64,000 nt of DNA from Phytoseiulus persimilis (lineage: Eukaryota > Arthropoda > Arachnida > Mesostigmata > Phytoseiidae), in NCBI GenBank assembly GCA_037576195.1, contig CM075104.1, forward strand, positions 13,904,211 to 13,968,210. The letters are read 5' to 3'. Numbering within the stretch: position 1 is the stretch's first letter; each line of letters opens with the position of its first letter. Positions 20,031-32,930 of the stretch are shown here, piece after piece. The notes beneath the pieces are model-generated. The model ran no database searches and was not told the origin of the DNA. It saw only the letters and a program-made list of their open reading frames with translations. The translations under genes and the position numbers were made by a program.

Positions 20031-21444
20031 CTAGAAAGCGATTGAGAAGGGATAATACTTGTGGTGCTTTAGATTTTCGACTTTGAAACGTCGAAACCCA
20101 CAATCCAAAGTTTTCAGCAGCTGCATGTCATCTGAACTTATGCTGAAGTCGAACGTGTCGATGTTCTCCTTTATGCGTTCCGGCGTTGAACTTTTCGGGA
20201 TCGCGCTGATGCCTCGCTGTATGAGAAAGCGGAGGAGAATTTGCGCAGGGGTCTTCGAGTATTTTTTAGCCAGCAAGGCCACCGCAGGATCATTCAGCGG
20301 CGTCGGGCCATCCAGACACCTGCAGGGAGGGGATGATCTCTAACTTTTCAGCTAAGACTCATCACATTTCAATAGCATTGTAGAATTTCCTGTTTATGCC
20401 CTAACCGCTTGTAGCCCGGAGAGCCCAGCGGACTGTACGCCGTTAGCGAAACTCCCCGCTGACCACAGAATGTCCGGAGCTGTTCCTGATTCAAGTAGAT
20501 ATTGGCTTCTACTTGGTTCACCAAGGGACGGATATCACAGTTGACCAACAGTCGGTCTATTTGATCGCTGTTGAAATTGGACACTCCGATGTTGCGAGCC
20601 TTCCCCTCCATATAGAGCTGTGGCAATAATGAAAGCTCCAAAGTTAGTTCTTGGACGACGATTGTTGTCTTTGGATGAGTCGGAGAGCGTGGGAGAACTT
20701 CGACACAAGTCCGAAAACTCGAGATCGCTTACGTCTTCCATGCCTCGCCACGTATCGACGTAATCGACATCGGTTGTTGTGGGAGGTCCATCCTCTGGGC
20801 GCCCTTCATGACCCTCTTGGAAAGCGATTGGCCAGTGAACAAGATATAGATCAACGTAATCCAAGCCAAGGGCGATCAGTGATCTCTGCAAACATTCTTC
20901 AACTTGTTCTGGTCTGTGGTACGAGTTCCATAGCTAGAAAAATGCGACCTCGTTACCGATCCATCCACCCGCTGGCTGAATGCCATTCTCCACGACCTTC
21001 CCGCGCGTAATCGAATTCCCACTGAAACGTCGCCGACTCACTTTCGTCGTGATCCATAGGTCTTCCCTTGTTATGACTCCAGCGCGAATTTTATCTCTGA
21101 GCGCGCGGCCGATTTCCGCTTCATTGTGGTAAACATATGCGGTGTCTAGATGCCGATAACCGGCATCTATAGCTGTGCAGATAGCGGAGTAAACATCATC
21201 GCACTGAAAAAATCGGAAAAGCCCTCGTTCATTTCCCGTGAGACTTGAATATACAGGATCCGACATCTGACGGGCTTACATTAGCCAGCACGTGAAAATA
21301 CTTGGGAAGAGGCGCTCCGATCAAGCATAAATGTGGCACGAGTTACCTCACCGATTCTACTGTTCTACGAACCTTTGCAGTACCGAATCCCAACACAGGT
21401 ATTTCGGCGCCGTTACTCAGGGACATGAGCTTCGATCTGGGCAT
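20031..21444 (-). CDS. Aldo-keto reductase A (AKR1/aldose reductase-like)
   Basis: Five minus-strand exons encode 311 residues: 21444-21373, 21203-21042, 20933-20733, 20617-20406 and 20319-20031. All junctions are GT-AG and phases fit. The enzyme is a cytosolic NADPH-dependent oxidoreductase of carbonyl compounds with a TIM-barrel fold. The N-terminus carries NGAEIPVLGFGTAK. The catalytic tetrad is complete: Asp44 and Tyr49 in YRHLDTAYVYHNE, Lys78 in WITTK and His111 in LYLVHWP. Family signatures IGVSNFN, the substrate-loop Asn-Gln pair in PLVNQVE, AYSPLG and the cofactor-binding AIPKSSTPERIKEN are present. The C-terminus is KHHKYYPFSIAF. The ATG at 21444 gives the usual short N-terminus. It is a tandem paralogue of the gene at 22531-24009. 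Physiological substrate cannot be inferred. Confidence 0.93.
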
Positions 21445-22530
21445 GGTAGTGCGTCTAGACTTCCGTTCGCGTAGATCCGATCAGCACGGAGACGATACGG
21501 TCGATGGCAAGGGACGCAAGACTTGCCAATCGGTCCGACGATCAATCAGTTCGTTGGTCTTTCGGTTGCTGGCCGTATTCTACAACTGGCCAGCTGCAGA
21601 AATGGCTTGGCAGAGGGTTCACTACAACGTGAGCCAGAGAGTTCCCGCTACGAACAGAACATCCGAAACCTTGGAGCGCTTTGAACACCCAGAGTCGTCG
21701 CGCGATACGCTCCACTATAGTGCATCTAGTCAGCCGCTAACTTGATTGTTTGGTGTCCATCAGTCTGGTGACCTGCGAAGCAAGTGTCTCCATCCGAGGG
21801 CTGCGGTGGCTCCAACTGAGCGACATATTGCCTTTTTGACGCCTTACCTTACTGCCTTCTTTCATTCGGGTCCTGCGTATCAATCGAGAGTTGTTTATCG
21901 CTCGGCTCTTCGACATCGAATCCAAGCCAAAGCCGTGACAAGCGCACCAAACGTTCTTAGTCACCGTCGCGACGACGATTCGATGCTTATCCTGTTAATC
22001 TACATCCAAAACACTGCGTTCGTTCCTACGCTTCGAATTGAAAACCGAACGCGGCTTCGACGAACCACCTCTTCTCTCACTACACTATTCTGGGTTCCGA
22101 TAGCGCCGACCGGATCTCAGATCGTTTCCAAGACTCACGCTGTCAGACAACTCTATTAAGGGAATCTGGACTTCGAATCGTGTACGAGAAATCGGCAACA
22201 TCCCGATATGGTCAGTTGAACGTGACTATTCTGCCTCCCAGACCAGGGATTCTTCCGACGCGTAGCTATGGAGTGGAAAAGTTGGGACGTTCGCTTTGAA
22301 CGAAGATCGCTGGTCGTGCTGTCATGGTCTCGTAGTCACGGGCCCACTGAAGGAGTCGAAATTTGGGCTTCATCATCCCACCGGCGCAACCCGAACGGAA
22401 AAGGACGTCTGTTCAGCGAAATATATTATTCCTGATTTTCTTTATTCCTTCGAGAGTAAAATCCATCCGTAACGGTAAAGTCGAATTTTCGCTCGTTCCT
22501 CGGAGATATGCCCGGAACATGGCTCTTGGA
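21445..22530. other. Spacer between tandem reductase genes
   Basis: About 1.1 kb between the 3' end of AKR B and the start of AKR A. It holds the poly(A) signal of AKR B and presumably the promoter of AKR A. No other gene is recognised; plus-strand frames of 110-150 codons here are unmatched. Confidence 0.5.
22441..22446 (-). terminator. Polyadenylation signal AATAAA, AKR B
   Basis: AATAAA on the minus strand about 85 bp downstream of the AKR B stop codon at 22531. Good position for a poly(A) signal. Confidence 0.6.
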
Positions 22531-24009
22531 TCAGAATTCCGAGTTGAAGGGATAGTACTTGTGACTCTTGAGGGCCTCGAGTCCGCAGAACCGATAGCCG
22601 CGATTGAATTCTTCCAAAGACTTGATTTCGTCGTCAGTGAGCTTGAAGTCGAACACGTCGAGATTGGCCTCGATGCGGGCTGGGGTGACTGATTTTGGAA
22701 TCACGATGATGCCACGGTCGAGCTGGAAACGCAGGAGAACGGCAGCAGAACTTTTGCCGTATTTTTCACCCATTTCCCTTATTTTCGGATGCTCCAGGAG
22801 CGGGGGCTCATCGGCGGTAGCCCTGTGGGAATAGAGGAACACATTCAGATGTTTTATTGGAACACATATTATCGGTGATAGGTAACGAATTCTGCACATC
22901 GAGCGCGGAGGAAATCTCACCACGGCCTGTCGGGGGATCCAAGAGGGCAGTAAGCCGTGAGCTTGATCCCGCGGTCGTCGCAGAAAGCCTTGAGCTTCTT
23001 CTGAATGAGGTAAGGATGGCACTCGACCTGGTTCATCACAGGCTTGATAGTTCCCTCCTTGAGGATGCGATCGATCTGCTCCGAGTTGAAATTTGACACT
23101 CCAAGACTGACTATCTTTCCCGTGGATTTGGCCACCTATCGGAAGTAGCGCTGTTTTACGGCCAAGCCTACAAAAAAAACTCGGTAGAATAGATCCAATG
23201 AGAAGCGGAGGATAAATAGATCCCTGGAAACCTACTTCTTCCATGCCTTTCCACGTCTCCAAGTAGTCGACGTCAGTCGTTCTCATCGAGTTATCCTCGT
23301 TCCTGGGGAAGATGTGACCTCCTTCTTCGTATCCCATGGGCCAGTGCATCAGCCAAAGATCAAGGTAACCGATGTCAAGGTCGCTCATTGTCTTGTTGAA
23401 AGAGTCTATGACACGGTCTTTGGAGTGGAAGCTGTTCCAGCACTGAAATTCGCTAGGGACTATTTCCTCGATCGAGACGATCGATGCAATATCAGTTTTA
23501 CACCAACTCAAAGATCACCCTGAGAACGCACCTTGCTGGTTACGAAGATATCTTCTCGCTTGATGACTCCGGCTTGAATCTTTTCACGGATCGCTTTGCC
23601 GACTTCATGTTCGTTCTGGTAGGCCAACGCGCAATCGAAGTGCCTATAAAGTTTGAAATCTCTCAGGGAGTGTCTATAGGGGGGGGGGAAACTTTTTTCA
23701 ATGTTTGGAGTCCGAGTAAATTTGGGCTCATAACCTGCGTACCGGTAGCCAACATCAATGGCATGGGAGACAGCTTTGTAAACATCTCCAGGAGCAGACT
23801 AAGGAGAAACGTGAGCATCAGAACACAAGCGTTGTTTTTCAGTATTTCAACCCGGGTTGTTTTTTATCCATGATCGGAGACGTGCTGTGCTTGAAAAGCG
23901 TTCCTCTATAAATTCAGCACTCGGTCCTCACCTTCCATGTTCCGAGACCCAGAATCGGGATCTCATGTCCGTCGGACAGTTTGATTTTTGGAGCTTGTTT
24001 TAGAGGCAT
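22531..24009 (-). CDS. Aldo-keto reductase B (AKR1/aldose reductase-like)
   Basis: Six minus-strand exons encode 319 residues: 24009-23932, 23798-23743, 23643-23532, 23442-23236, 23135-22921 and 22822-22531. Splice sites are GT-AG and phases fit. The protein starts [20 protein letters not shown]; an in-frame codon upstream (24126) would add 39 residues but the shorter start fits the family. The catalytic tetrad is complete: Asp48 and Tyr53 in [12 protein letters not shown], Lys82 in VTSK, His115 in LWLMHWP. Other signatures are [33 protein letters not shown] and [20 protein letters not shown]. The C-terminus KSHKYYPF matches AKR A. It has one extra intron relative to AKR A, splitting the Arg codon just before the catalytic Asp. 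That 99-nt intron has no in-frame stop and contains a run of ten G on the plus strand. Confidence 0.94.
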
Positions 24010-27000
24010 CTTAACCTCCACGAGAAGTCGCAACGAGCTGGAAGGAGAAACGGGAAAGCTCTCAAAAGGATACGTTCGCTCAAACTCAACAGCGTGGAAC
24101 GAAAAGGGATCAGCTGAGACCTCCACCTATGAAATCGTCGAACTGAATGAACTACAACGGCCAGTGCACTGAGAGCCCAACGTTCCAGATGGGAATCTTA
24201 TCAGCTGGCATCCAGTCGCTATTCGCGAAAGATCGTCCACCAGACCCAATTGTTGCGATATCCTTCCAGGCAGAGCCCCGTGGCGCCGAGGAACAATCAA
24301 AATTCCTTTTTGAGACTTTCTGAGTGCCGAGACAAACTTTCTCTTATCGTCCATTAGCATCGATTCAAGAGGAGTGTCGCATGAAGTTGGAAAGTGGAGT
24401 TCAACGCTCTGTTCGAATTGATGCGCACGAAATTTTAGTGCCAGTGCCTCCCAAACTATGCTGACAAATCGCATTTCCAGAGAGTTGATATGTTCGGACC
24501 CATCACGTCAAAAGAGAAAACCAGGAGCCGTAACGTTGGGGACAGTGCAATAGGTGCGTTTTCCGTGAAAGGCATCACTGAAACTTCGGATGACGTTGAA
24601 CGTCAGTCTTTACTTCAGGGATTGGCGAGGATCCAGACGATGTTTGACATCAAGAGACTTCAATTTGCGCACAGCGAGACATACCTGCTGGATACGAGAG
24701 CTAAAGGGTGGTGTCTGAGACGAATCCACCGAAAGACAGCAGCCAACGTCTAGCGCGCGTCCAGACGGATATTGGTCGTCAGCGGTCTCATCCCGCAGAC
24801 AGTGTCTGCCACATGTCGCACGGCCGGCTCGGAGGCCAGACGCTAATCCAATGGCGAGCTAAGCGTCTGTCCGAAGGTTCAGAGTATCCGCTTCTATGCC
24901 TGAACATTCAACTTCCATTTGGCTTGCGATATGTTCGGCTGTGGATTCTAAGCAGAGTCTGGCCCATTGTCTACGCTCTGCCAGGAAATCCGTCGCACCG
25001 CTTTGAGCCCGACGACCTTCCTGAAAAAGCATGCATACCGACTTGGATTGAGATCCTGATCAACCAACCACGGAGGAATCGGGAGCGAGCCTGCTGGAAT
25101 GCGGTTACGAACGTTCTCCTGAGCGCATAGCTTGGTCTGCATGAGATCCTACACGGGAGATGATGATTCTCTCCCTGATTTCAAATATCTCCTAGGAGGA
25201 CATTACTGTGATGACTTGATGAAACTCTTCTTGAACACTTTTCCGAGCAAAAAGCTCGTCTTGCGGGAAGTTAGCGAATCGAAACGACCTCGGTAGGAGA
25301 GAAGCAAAGGTAGCTATAGCCCCCTCCGAGAGAATCGTTCATACTGCCTCTGTCGGCGCTTGGATACCATTTTGATTCCTCAGTCATAGGTCCGTGTGAG
25401 AGACTCTAACAGCGCTTAAAAAATTGTCGAACTTCCGAACGGTGACATGCTGAATATGTTAGGCATCGGTAAAACGCAATACTGCTCAAAATGCTTCGTG
25501 ATACTACCGCCCCGTGATTGCTTCAGCTGTCCTCAGGCAATATGACCACAGGTCGGAGCAGGCCGATACCGGGATCGTTTGGAAGCACGATGGAAGAACA
25601 TCGGGATGCTGGACATGGTGGTGGACAACGACGAAGAATGGCACGTGTTCCCATCAGTGTCTCGCTTCATCTTCACACGCCTCTTAAAAGTTCTGATGCG
25701 TCACGTCGCGTCGGATGTGGGAACGTCTCAACAAATTCCGGATGCAGGCATTGTTTTCCGTGTTTCTCCTGCCCCCCCCCCCTCCCCAACTAACGGAATC
25801 TCATGAGACTCTCGATCTCGCTATTTCTCCCTCTCTCTCTCTGGTAACCCCCCCCCCCTTCCGCTCGAGAAAAAAATCCGGGGTACGCCCCTATCCAGGA
25901 ATACCCCATTTGTGACGTCCTTACTTGTCTCTCAAAGCTTGCATGTTCATGGGAGTAGCTCGAATCGGTTGGTGCATGAAGTACGTGGCCCCGAATATTG
26001 TCGTCATTGGCCGTTATTATACTTCTCCCAGAGCGCAAGGACGTTGGAACTATAGATTATTGCTCGGATCCCGAAATTCGGGTGACTGCCTTCACGCTTC
26101 GCGCTTCTACTCCTCGCGAACTCGTTTCGTATGTTCCACAATTCTTGAACCCGAGTCCTCGAGTTAATCGATTGGTTCCTGAGGTTCGATGTTAGGCTCT
26201 CGTTGACACTCCGTGATGACGTGTTCCAAAGTTTCAGCGTGCCGTTCACATCCAGTGCAGATCTAATCTGTGTTTTCAAATCTGCTCCCGAAAGCCCTCG
26301 CCCTGAAAATACCTTCCCGAGCTCCCGCGCTCGTCCGTTAGACTTAACATCTCCGACAACTCCAGTCGAATACATGATGGTGGAGGAGTCGCTCTTCCAA
26401 ATCAAAGACGGACGTTCCAGAGAACCACCGTCGCTAAATCTCGGATAACACAAACGTCTGTATGATTTCTTATAGGAATGGATCATATTGAAGGGCGGTC
26501 CGAAGTGCTGCACACCCCCTCTTCGATCGCTTCAAGCACCACGGAGTCGGATGCAACAGTAACTCAGTATGTCCATGCTGTATCGAGTCGAACCACTGGA
26601 ATATCGACGCCAAAATTTCAGTTCAGTGATTGGTATGAGCTATACAGTAACTCGGAACATGTTGGGTGTTCTGATCCTCAGAAAAGCTCCGTGAACATTT
26701 GCAAGAAGCGTGCTGCCTCTCGTGTTATCATATCTACGTTTTTATCGTTTGCATTCCGATGTTGGATTGAGCCCCCTTCCGCCTCGAACACTATCCAACG
26801 CTTGAGGCCAGATTTCCATTTCATTCCATCTTCCCTTGTCGCTTTCTAGAACTGATCTAATTCGTTTGTTCCCTTCCCGCTTGTAGCACATCAGATAAGG
26901 AGCGCCCGTCTGTGGCGGGACGTTCACGCCCTGACAACCTGACAACTTCTCGAGTTAGAGCATGCGTGTCTACGCTTTGCTCTCGAGGTTGGTGAGTCTC

Positions 27001-28349
27001 ACCGTCTCGAGAATAATTTCGGGCCACCAATTTATGGTTGAAATTAGACAGGCATTTTGCGTGTAATCGCCGCTTGGCGCTTGTTGTCTCCTGTTCCCAT
27101 GCCTTCTCTTGCTCTTTGAGGTAGCTTTCAACCTCCCAAAAAAGGACTCCCTAGATACTTTGGTCTCTTCATACGCGCTTCCTTCGCATTGGATTTCTTA
27201 TTCTGGTTGGGCGGCCTCTTCACTCCCACTGGAATCAGTTGTTGCAAAGTTTCCCGTATCGAACTCCAATCATAATTCGTTCCCCATAGTCGAGGTAGCT
27301 CCGAGCAGCACCGTCGTCTGCGGCCGATTCTGCGAGACAAGAAGTAGATTCCTGAAGAAGAAATGTTGATGGCATACTTGTCATCGACTCCATCGGAGAA
27401 GTTCTCAGATATCCTCACTTCAATACCCCCTTCCGACTCTATAATTCGTGTACTGCTGCCTCGAGAACAGAGTGGAGAAATATGCGCATTCTGATTTTAG
27501 ACCGTTTGGCACACTCATTTCCCTCGATATTCTCGCTTTCGTCTTAAGTGTGATGACCATAGTGAGAGACTTCATGCACTAAGTGATTTGAGAACTGCCA
27601 TAAACATACAAGGCCTGTTTAGAAATACATATGTGTGACATGCATGAAAAACTAAACTTTCGGGAGAGGAAAATTTCATGCGAGACTCTCGTACCCATCT
27701 CAAGAAGTTTGCATTATCATTAGAGTTGCTCGAACCGGTTAGCGCATAAAGTCTGGTCCAAGTATTGTCTAGAGCTCGGAAGTGTAGGAGGGCAAAAGAG
27801 GCAACGATCCTTAGCGGGAATAAGCCACGTGCTTTTGTCGGAATAGACGCAGAAAAACCGAAAGAGGAAGAGCATTGGCTATATCGGCCAAGCATGGGAA
27901 AATCGGAGGGAACTAGGCGAGAGATTGGCAGAAGGCAGGCGAAAAGATGGCTCAGTTTGCCTCGGTGATGTGTTCGACTTGAAACTTGCTTGGATCGGCC
28001 CCAGATTGGCCGGAAGGCGAGCGCTCAGCTACGGGAAACTGGTAAAGAGCCAATCAGGAAACGTTTTGGCAGTTAGAATGCAGAACAACGTTTCCGATAG
28101 AAGTCTGGGAGAACCAGTGATCGAAATAGTGGAAGCGTCCTCATCTCGGAAAACGCGGAGTCTTCATTCATTCCGAACGGGCATCGTCGAGCCTGTGGGC
28201 TCGGATCGTTGAGCACAGAGTCAGGTATCGCCGCTCCGCGAGGATGACAAGCCCAGCTGATATCGGGGCAGTATCCCGCGTTGTATTTCGGACATGAAGG
28301 GGCAGCAAGATATCGTGACAGCGGGCGATGATGACTAAGTATCGCATGA
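24010..28349. other. No confidently recognised gene
   Basis: About 4.3 kb. The part next to 24010 should contain the AKR B promoter. Frames of 80-170 codons exist, the longest being minus-strand 26004-26513 with 169 codons, but none resembles a family I know and several overlap on opposite strands. C/T-rich tracts occur near 25768-25790 and 25820-25865. Retroelement debris is possible but not supported by a specific motif. Confidence 0.4.
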
Positions 28350-28417
28350 TGAGCACACACGGGCTCGAACCTTGACTCCGGACATCTGCCACTTGCTTTA
28401 TCAGCTACGAAGAGCTC
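28350..28417 (-). ncRNA. tRNA-like / SINE-head remnant
   Basis: On the minus strand a box A-like TAGCTGATAAAG (28407-28396) is followed about 24 nt later by a box B-like GGTTCGAGCCC (28371-28361). Order and spacing match the internal RNA polymerase III promoter of tRNA genes. The ends do not pair into a convincing acceptor stem, so it is more likely a tRNA-derived SINE head or tRNA pseudogene than a working tRNA. No family could be assigned. Confidence 0.45.
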
Positions 28418-31400
28418 ATCCAAGGACACATAAATCATAGTAAAAGAAATAAGAAGAAGATATGTACAGGCGAATCGAGAAATAGATGGGTCAAACATGC
28501 CAGTAATAGGTAGAGAAAGGCCTACACCTGAAAATACATGCGCCACTGAATGAATTGCAATCATCGATCCCCTACAGTGATTCGCTCAAACCACCTGACA
28601 CACCCGCTTTTTCGAGTGAACTCAAGAGTTTGCTCCTGTCGACTCTGTCATTTGCTTAAGGGCAGTGGAAAAGGTCGCTTTCAGCTCCTATTCACCGCCC
28701 CGGTTTTTCCAATTGTCACCGTTCGCACGGAGATGAAATCCTGTGTTCTACGGTCCCTCCTGCAGCCGTTCTGCGTCTCCTTCCGGATTCGATTCTACTC
28801 AATTCACTAGTGTATTCTACCAAGGAGTATTTCTGCAATCACCCTGTATGGCACTCCCGTTATTGTGTTTTGTCGGCATGTGGGCAAAGTGCCCTTATCA
28901 CAGCGCGGGTATAACAGCTCTCCAGTGCCACAATTTTGCCTCGGCTCCCTGGGATGTCCTCCTCTCCTGTGAGCATTCTCTGGAACACCCTCGCTGGGCA
29001 ATCAGGCCCAACTCCCCCCGAGCTTTCCATGTCCTCTCGAGCTTGCAGTTCCAGCCGCTGTCTTCGGAGACGTCTCCTGCTATGCCATTCGAACATCTAC
29101 CGAACTGATTTCGGATTCAGTTATCGGCTGTCGCAATTTCCTTTCTGTCATTCTGTCCGTGGGATCTATTCTCTTGTCTCTTAGGAGCTCTTCGGGGTGG
29201 TGGTCTTCCACCTTCTCTGATGCTGCCCCCTCTTCGCTCGCATCTACAAGGATAATTCTTCTTCCAGGTCATCCTTTTTATCCTCTCATGAATGAACTGC
29301 ATATATTCGCCCGCAGATTCCTCGGACACTTGGCAACAAACTCATACACCATTTTGTCCGCTTAGTCTGACTCTCGGTCCATAGGTTCACATAGCCTCGA
29401 TGTCGCATTTTCGAATCCGAGTTGGATTCTCCCCGCTCGATCCGGATCATATTCTGATGCTTCTCTTTCTCCTTGCTCTCTTCATACAGTCCAGCCTTGC
29501 CACATCATCTTGTGGATTCACGAATGAGTCTGATGAAATGTCAGCGATCGAACAGCTTCAAGGAATTACCATTGCTGATCTTGGGAATGGGAATGCATTC
29601 CCCAATCAGCCCTTTCAAATATCGCTCCGTCAGCCGAGTCGACTGCGAAGTCAAACCTTTCCTGAATGGAAAAGTCTTCCCTGCGATACCATGCTCTCGA
29701 GAGCATCGCGTTCAAGTTTCCGCGAAAGTGTCATATTCTCCTACCGAGCACAGATGACTCGAGCAGTGATTCACGAAGATGTTTTCCTCAGGTTCAAGGA
29801 AGCAGTCGAGGAATCGGTGCTACCGTGAGTGATATTGAACATTTCCCAGATATCGTAAGAATTTGGTGAAGTGAGCAAAGGGTAGCGACGAGAATTAAGG
29901 GCCGTTGCGAGCTGATTTGAGATGGGAGCGATCCGAAGCTCACAAAGACGAGATCGGTGACCAGATTGTGTTGTGCTTCTAGCTCGCTACCCAACGCTGG
30001 AACTCTGTCAGGGGATGCGACCAATAACCTGTTGCAACGACGGGTACGACATGTGACGGAGCTGCGTCGTGAAACTTCGGCCACGATATCGGCTCGCTGG
30101 AGCGAAGCTGTAAAGTGATCAGCCATCGGAGTGAGAGCATCGCCCGGGAATGGAAGCTGTGAAGCGCATTTTCCTGATACGTTCCAAGTGCAGACTCATC
30201 GTTCGGTTCGCGTGATCGAGGCAGTTGCTATGTGACTCAAAGTCGTGCACGGAATGCCATTGCTGGCGTTGCCTTAGTGAGCACTGCAGCACCGAAGAGG
30301 ACATTGGGTGATCGGATACCTCTCTGAGCGGATCGATTGGGAATTTTTTTCCTCGCATTGTTTCGGCATGTTATTTATCTCGGAAGCTCCTCGCTTTTAC
30401 GAGGATACGCTCGAACGGGCTCATCCTCGACGAGATGGAAAAGGAGGGTCCGCGACCGAAGCGCTGGCTTTTAGTTAACTCAACGCAGATCCTCCAAATT
30501 ACTCTGATCGACTGGCGAGGAGGGAGGTTGTGGTAGATTCATCTGGAACCCCCAAAAGCTAGCGGCAACCTCTCGATGATGGACGAAACCGGGGCAATCG
30601 TAGAGGGCTCAGGTGGGCGTTGCTAAGAGAGGAATCCGTTTTTCTTCCACTCGGGGCTTCTGCCACTCTCGAGCGCTCCTGATTCTCTTCTGCATCCGCT
30701 GTGCGATACCACCAACTGTTCCACGAGCTGCCGTTGCCCGGTGTGATCTGGATGCCTTGTTTGCAACTTTTAAACGCAGCCGCTCCACCATCCCATCAGA
30801 ATGTTTTTATTTCGTGGCGGTATTCGCTAAGGCAGCATTGCTTAGAGCGGGGTAGCACGGCATCCGAAATTCGTTCGCGGAACCTTGAGCGAGCTTTGAT
30901 TGGAACGTGGGTGAACGACGGCGGCTTTTGAACGGAAATCGAGGCCGAAGTTTGGCTGATTCTCGCAGGCATAGCCGACACCTTCGATGACACGTCGCTG
31001 CATCGGAGAGATGGTTCCCGAAGCAGCCGGAACAGCGCCCGAAGGAACTGAGGTTTCATGGCGTCGGAAATCGATATCCACATGTTAGGCAGCGGAGTGT
31101 GGAAATCTCGATTCCGAAGAATCCAACCCTGTCCTGATCTTGAGGGGTCTTCAATCGGGAACAGAGAACTTTTCTTCACAGGGACTCCATTCCAAAAGAC
31201 TGTACCCTGATAAGAATGAGAGATTGTAACTTGACAACGTTTTCCCTGCTCTAGGGAAGGACGAGCGACACGCCCGGAGGAGCAACGCAAAGTTGACCCT
31301 GTTTCGTAGGATCAGAAAAGCAGTTTCCCAGGCCAACATTGATGCCAGCAGCGTCACGGGTCCCTGCAAGGATTTATGGGGCCTTTATTGATTTTGGTTT

Positions 31401-32442
31401 GAGCCCTAATTCCTAGTTCCGTTGTGCTGCATCTACCTACAATGGAATGTGTTCCAACTTCTCACAGAGAGAGAAACTCATATGGCAGAAGTTGAGATGA
31501 AAAATGACTAAGCAACAAATAATATTTTCTGATATTGTCAGACCGTCAGTGCAGAACTCGGTGTCACGAGAACGGTGTCATATTATGTAATATAGTTTGT
31601 TTCCCGCCTACTCCGTTCAATCGTGGTTGTTGAGTTTTCCGCCGCCATCCGGTTGGGTGGGAACTTTTTCATGCCCGCAAGTGCGGTGTAATCTAGGGTA
31701 GCCAAAATGGCATCTGTCCGGATGTTCGAGCAGTTCTCTTCGATTCTCAGGGCCTCCTCCGCCGCGGATCGGAGTAGTATCATATCTCATCCGTTTATTT
31801 CTGGATAGAAAATGTGATCAAACAATTTTCTCGCCATTAGATGGAACAAAGACAAAACATGCCCTCGTCGAGGGCCATTCCGTCAGCGGCTCGGATATTG
31901 TTCGGAGTGCGGTCTCGCATTAACTGAGTGGGTCCAATCAATCCTGGAAATGTCCCAGAGGACGGCTTCCCGAGAGAGTCATGAAACGAGTTCGGAATTT
32001 CTTGTCTGCTTACGATGTCGTTCATTCGGTTCCGCGTGCCTCTCTGTACTGAAATTTATCCAGACTCAGAGCAATTGGAGAATATGAGCTTTCCCGTAAT
32101 CAGAAATGAAAACGACACCAAGTATTTCTAGGAATCGTGAATGCTCGAAAGTGATCCTCGGGGTGGAGAACGAGTATATCGAGGACATGGAGAAGCCACT
32201 GAAGTATTCTGATTCCCCATCGTTCAACTAGGAGCACTCAGATCGTCTGGATATCTTGTATAACGGAAAACTCTACCATTTATTTCTCTGACCGCCTGTT
32301 CGACCGTCTCCAGCGTATTCCCGGGAGATATTCGGCATATTCGGGTGGGTGAGCCCTGGTCAGGTCGGGAGGAAGTCTCTGGTTGAGTCTCCCTCAATAC
32401 CGATTGGAGATTCCTAAAGTACACCAATTGCAATAATCCAGC
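28418..32442. other. No confidently recognised gene
   Basis: About 4 kb with many overlapping frames of 60-165 codons on both strands and no family match. Minus-strand frames around 28807-29329 are basic and contain a Cys-rich piece, which could be gag-like retroelement debris, but I cannot show the CCHC pattern. The 164-codon minus-strand frame at 30796-31290 is unidentified. Confidence 0.35.
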
Positions 32443-32930
32443 TCATTGAAGCAGGTCACGATCTTCGTCGGTTACTTCAAATTCGGGCCACGAAATCAGA
32501 CTCGGCATTTCACCAACTTCAGGCATTTCAAGACCTTCAGTATGAGAGTTCGAGATGGATATTGAACGGAAGAACGCAGTCTGCGCGAGAGTTCCATCGT
32601 AATTCAGAACAAGGGTAGCTGAGGGGGAAACGGTGCTTTCGATTGGAATTCCTTCAGCAACCCCTTCACCACATTTCTGTGACGAGAAGCACCAGATGCC
32701 GCTGCCGATGGCCACCACGACAGTTACAGATCCTGTGGAGAGGTCCGAAACATCAATAGGCAGGCCCAAAATAGAATACAGATCGATGGAACTCCGAACA
32801 TTTCGACTCCGGAGCTTTTGTGTACCACCGCTCGCATCCAAGGGCAGAAACTCACCCATGAGGAAGGCCACCTGTCCCCGTGTAATCCTGTTTCCCATCT
32901 CGACCAAATCGAAACCAACGAAGCACGATT
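32443..32930 (-). CDS. Possible C-terminal exon of unidentified membrane protein
   Basis: A minus-strand frame of about 162 codons begins directly after a good splice acceptor (CTCTTCCAG ending at 32931) and runs to a stop. It contains a Cys-bearing globular-looking start (ESCFVGFDLVEMGNRI), a short hydrophobic stretch (VTVVVAIGSGIWCF) and an acidic tail ending EFEVTDEDRDLLQ. It could be the last exon of a single-pass membrane protein. I do not recognise the family and could not link it with certainty to upstream exons, so this is tentative. Confidence 0.25.

Noticed and set aside
24009..24126. Upstream start codon extending AKR B by 39 residues
   Set aside because: Family members begin close to the shorter start, and the extra residues show no conservation I recognise.
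26004..26513. 169-codon minus-strand frame as a gene
   Set aside because: No recognisable domain or splice partners; an overlapping plus-strand frame is also open.
28807..29329. Retroelement gag-like minus-strand pieces
   Set aside because: Basic and Cys-containing, but no CCHC zinc-knuckle spacing or adjacent pol motifs could be shown.
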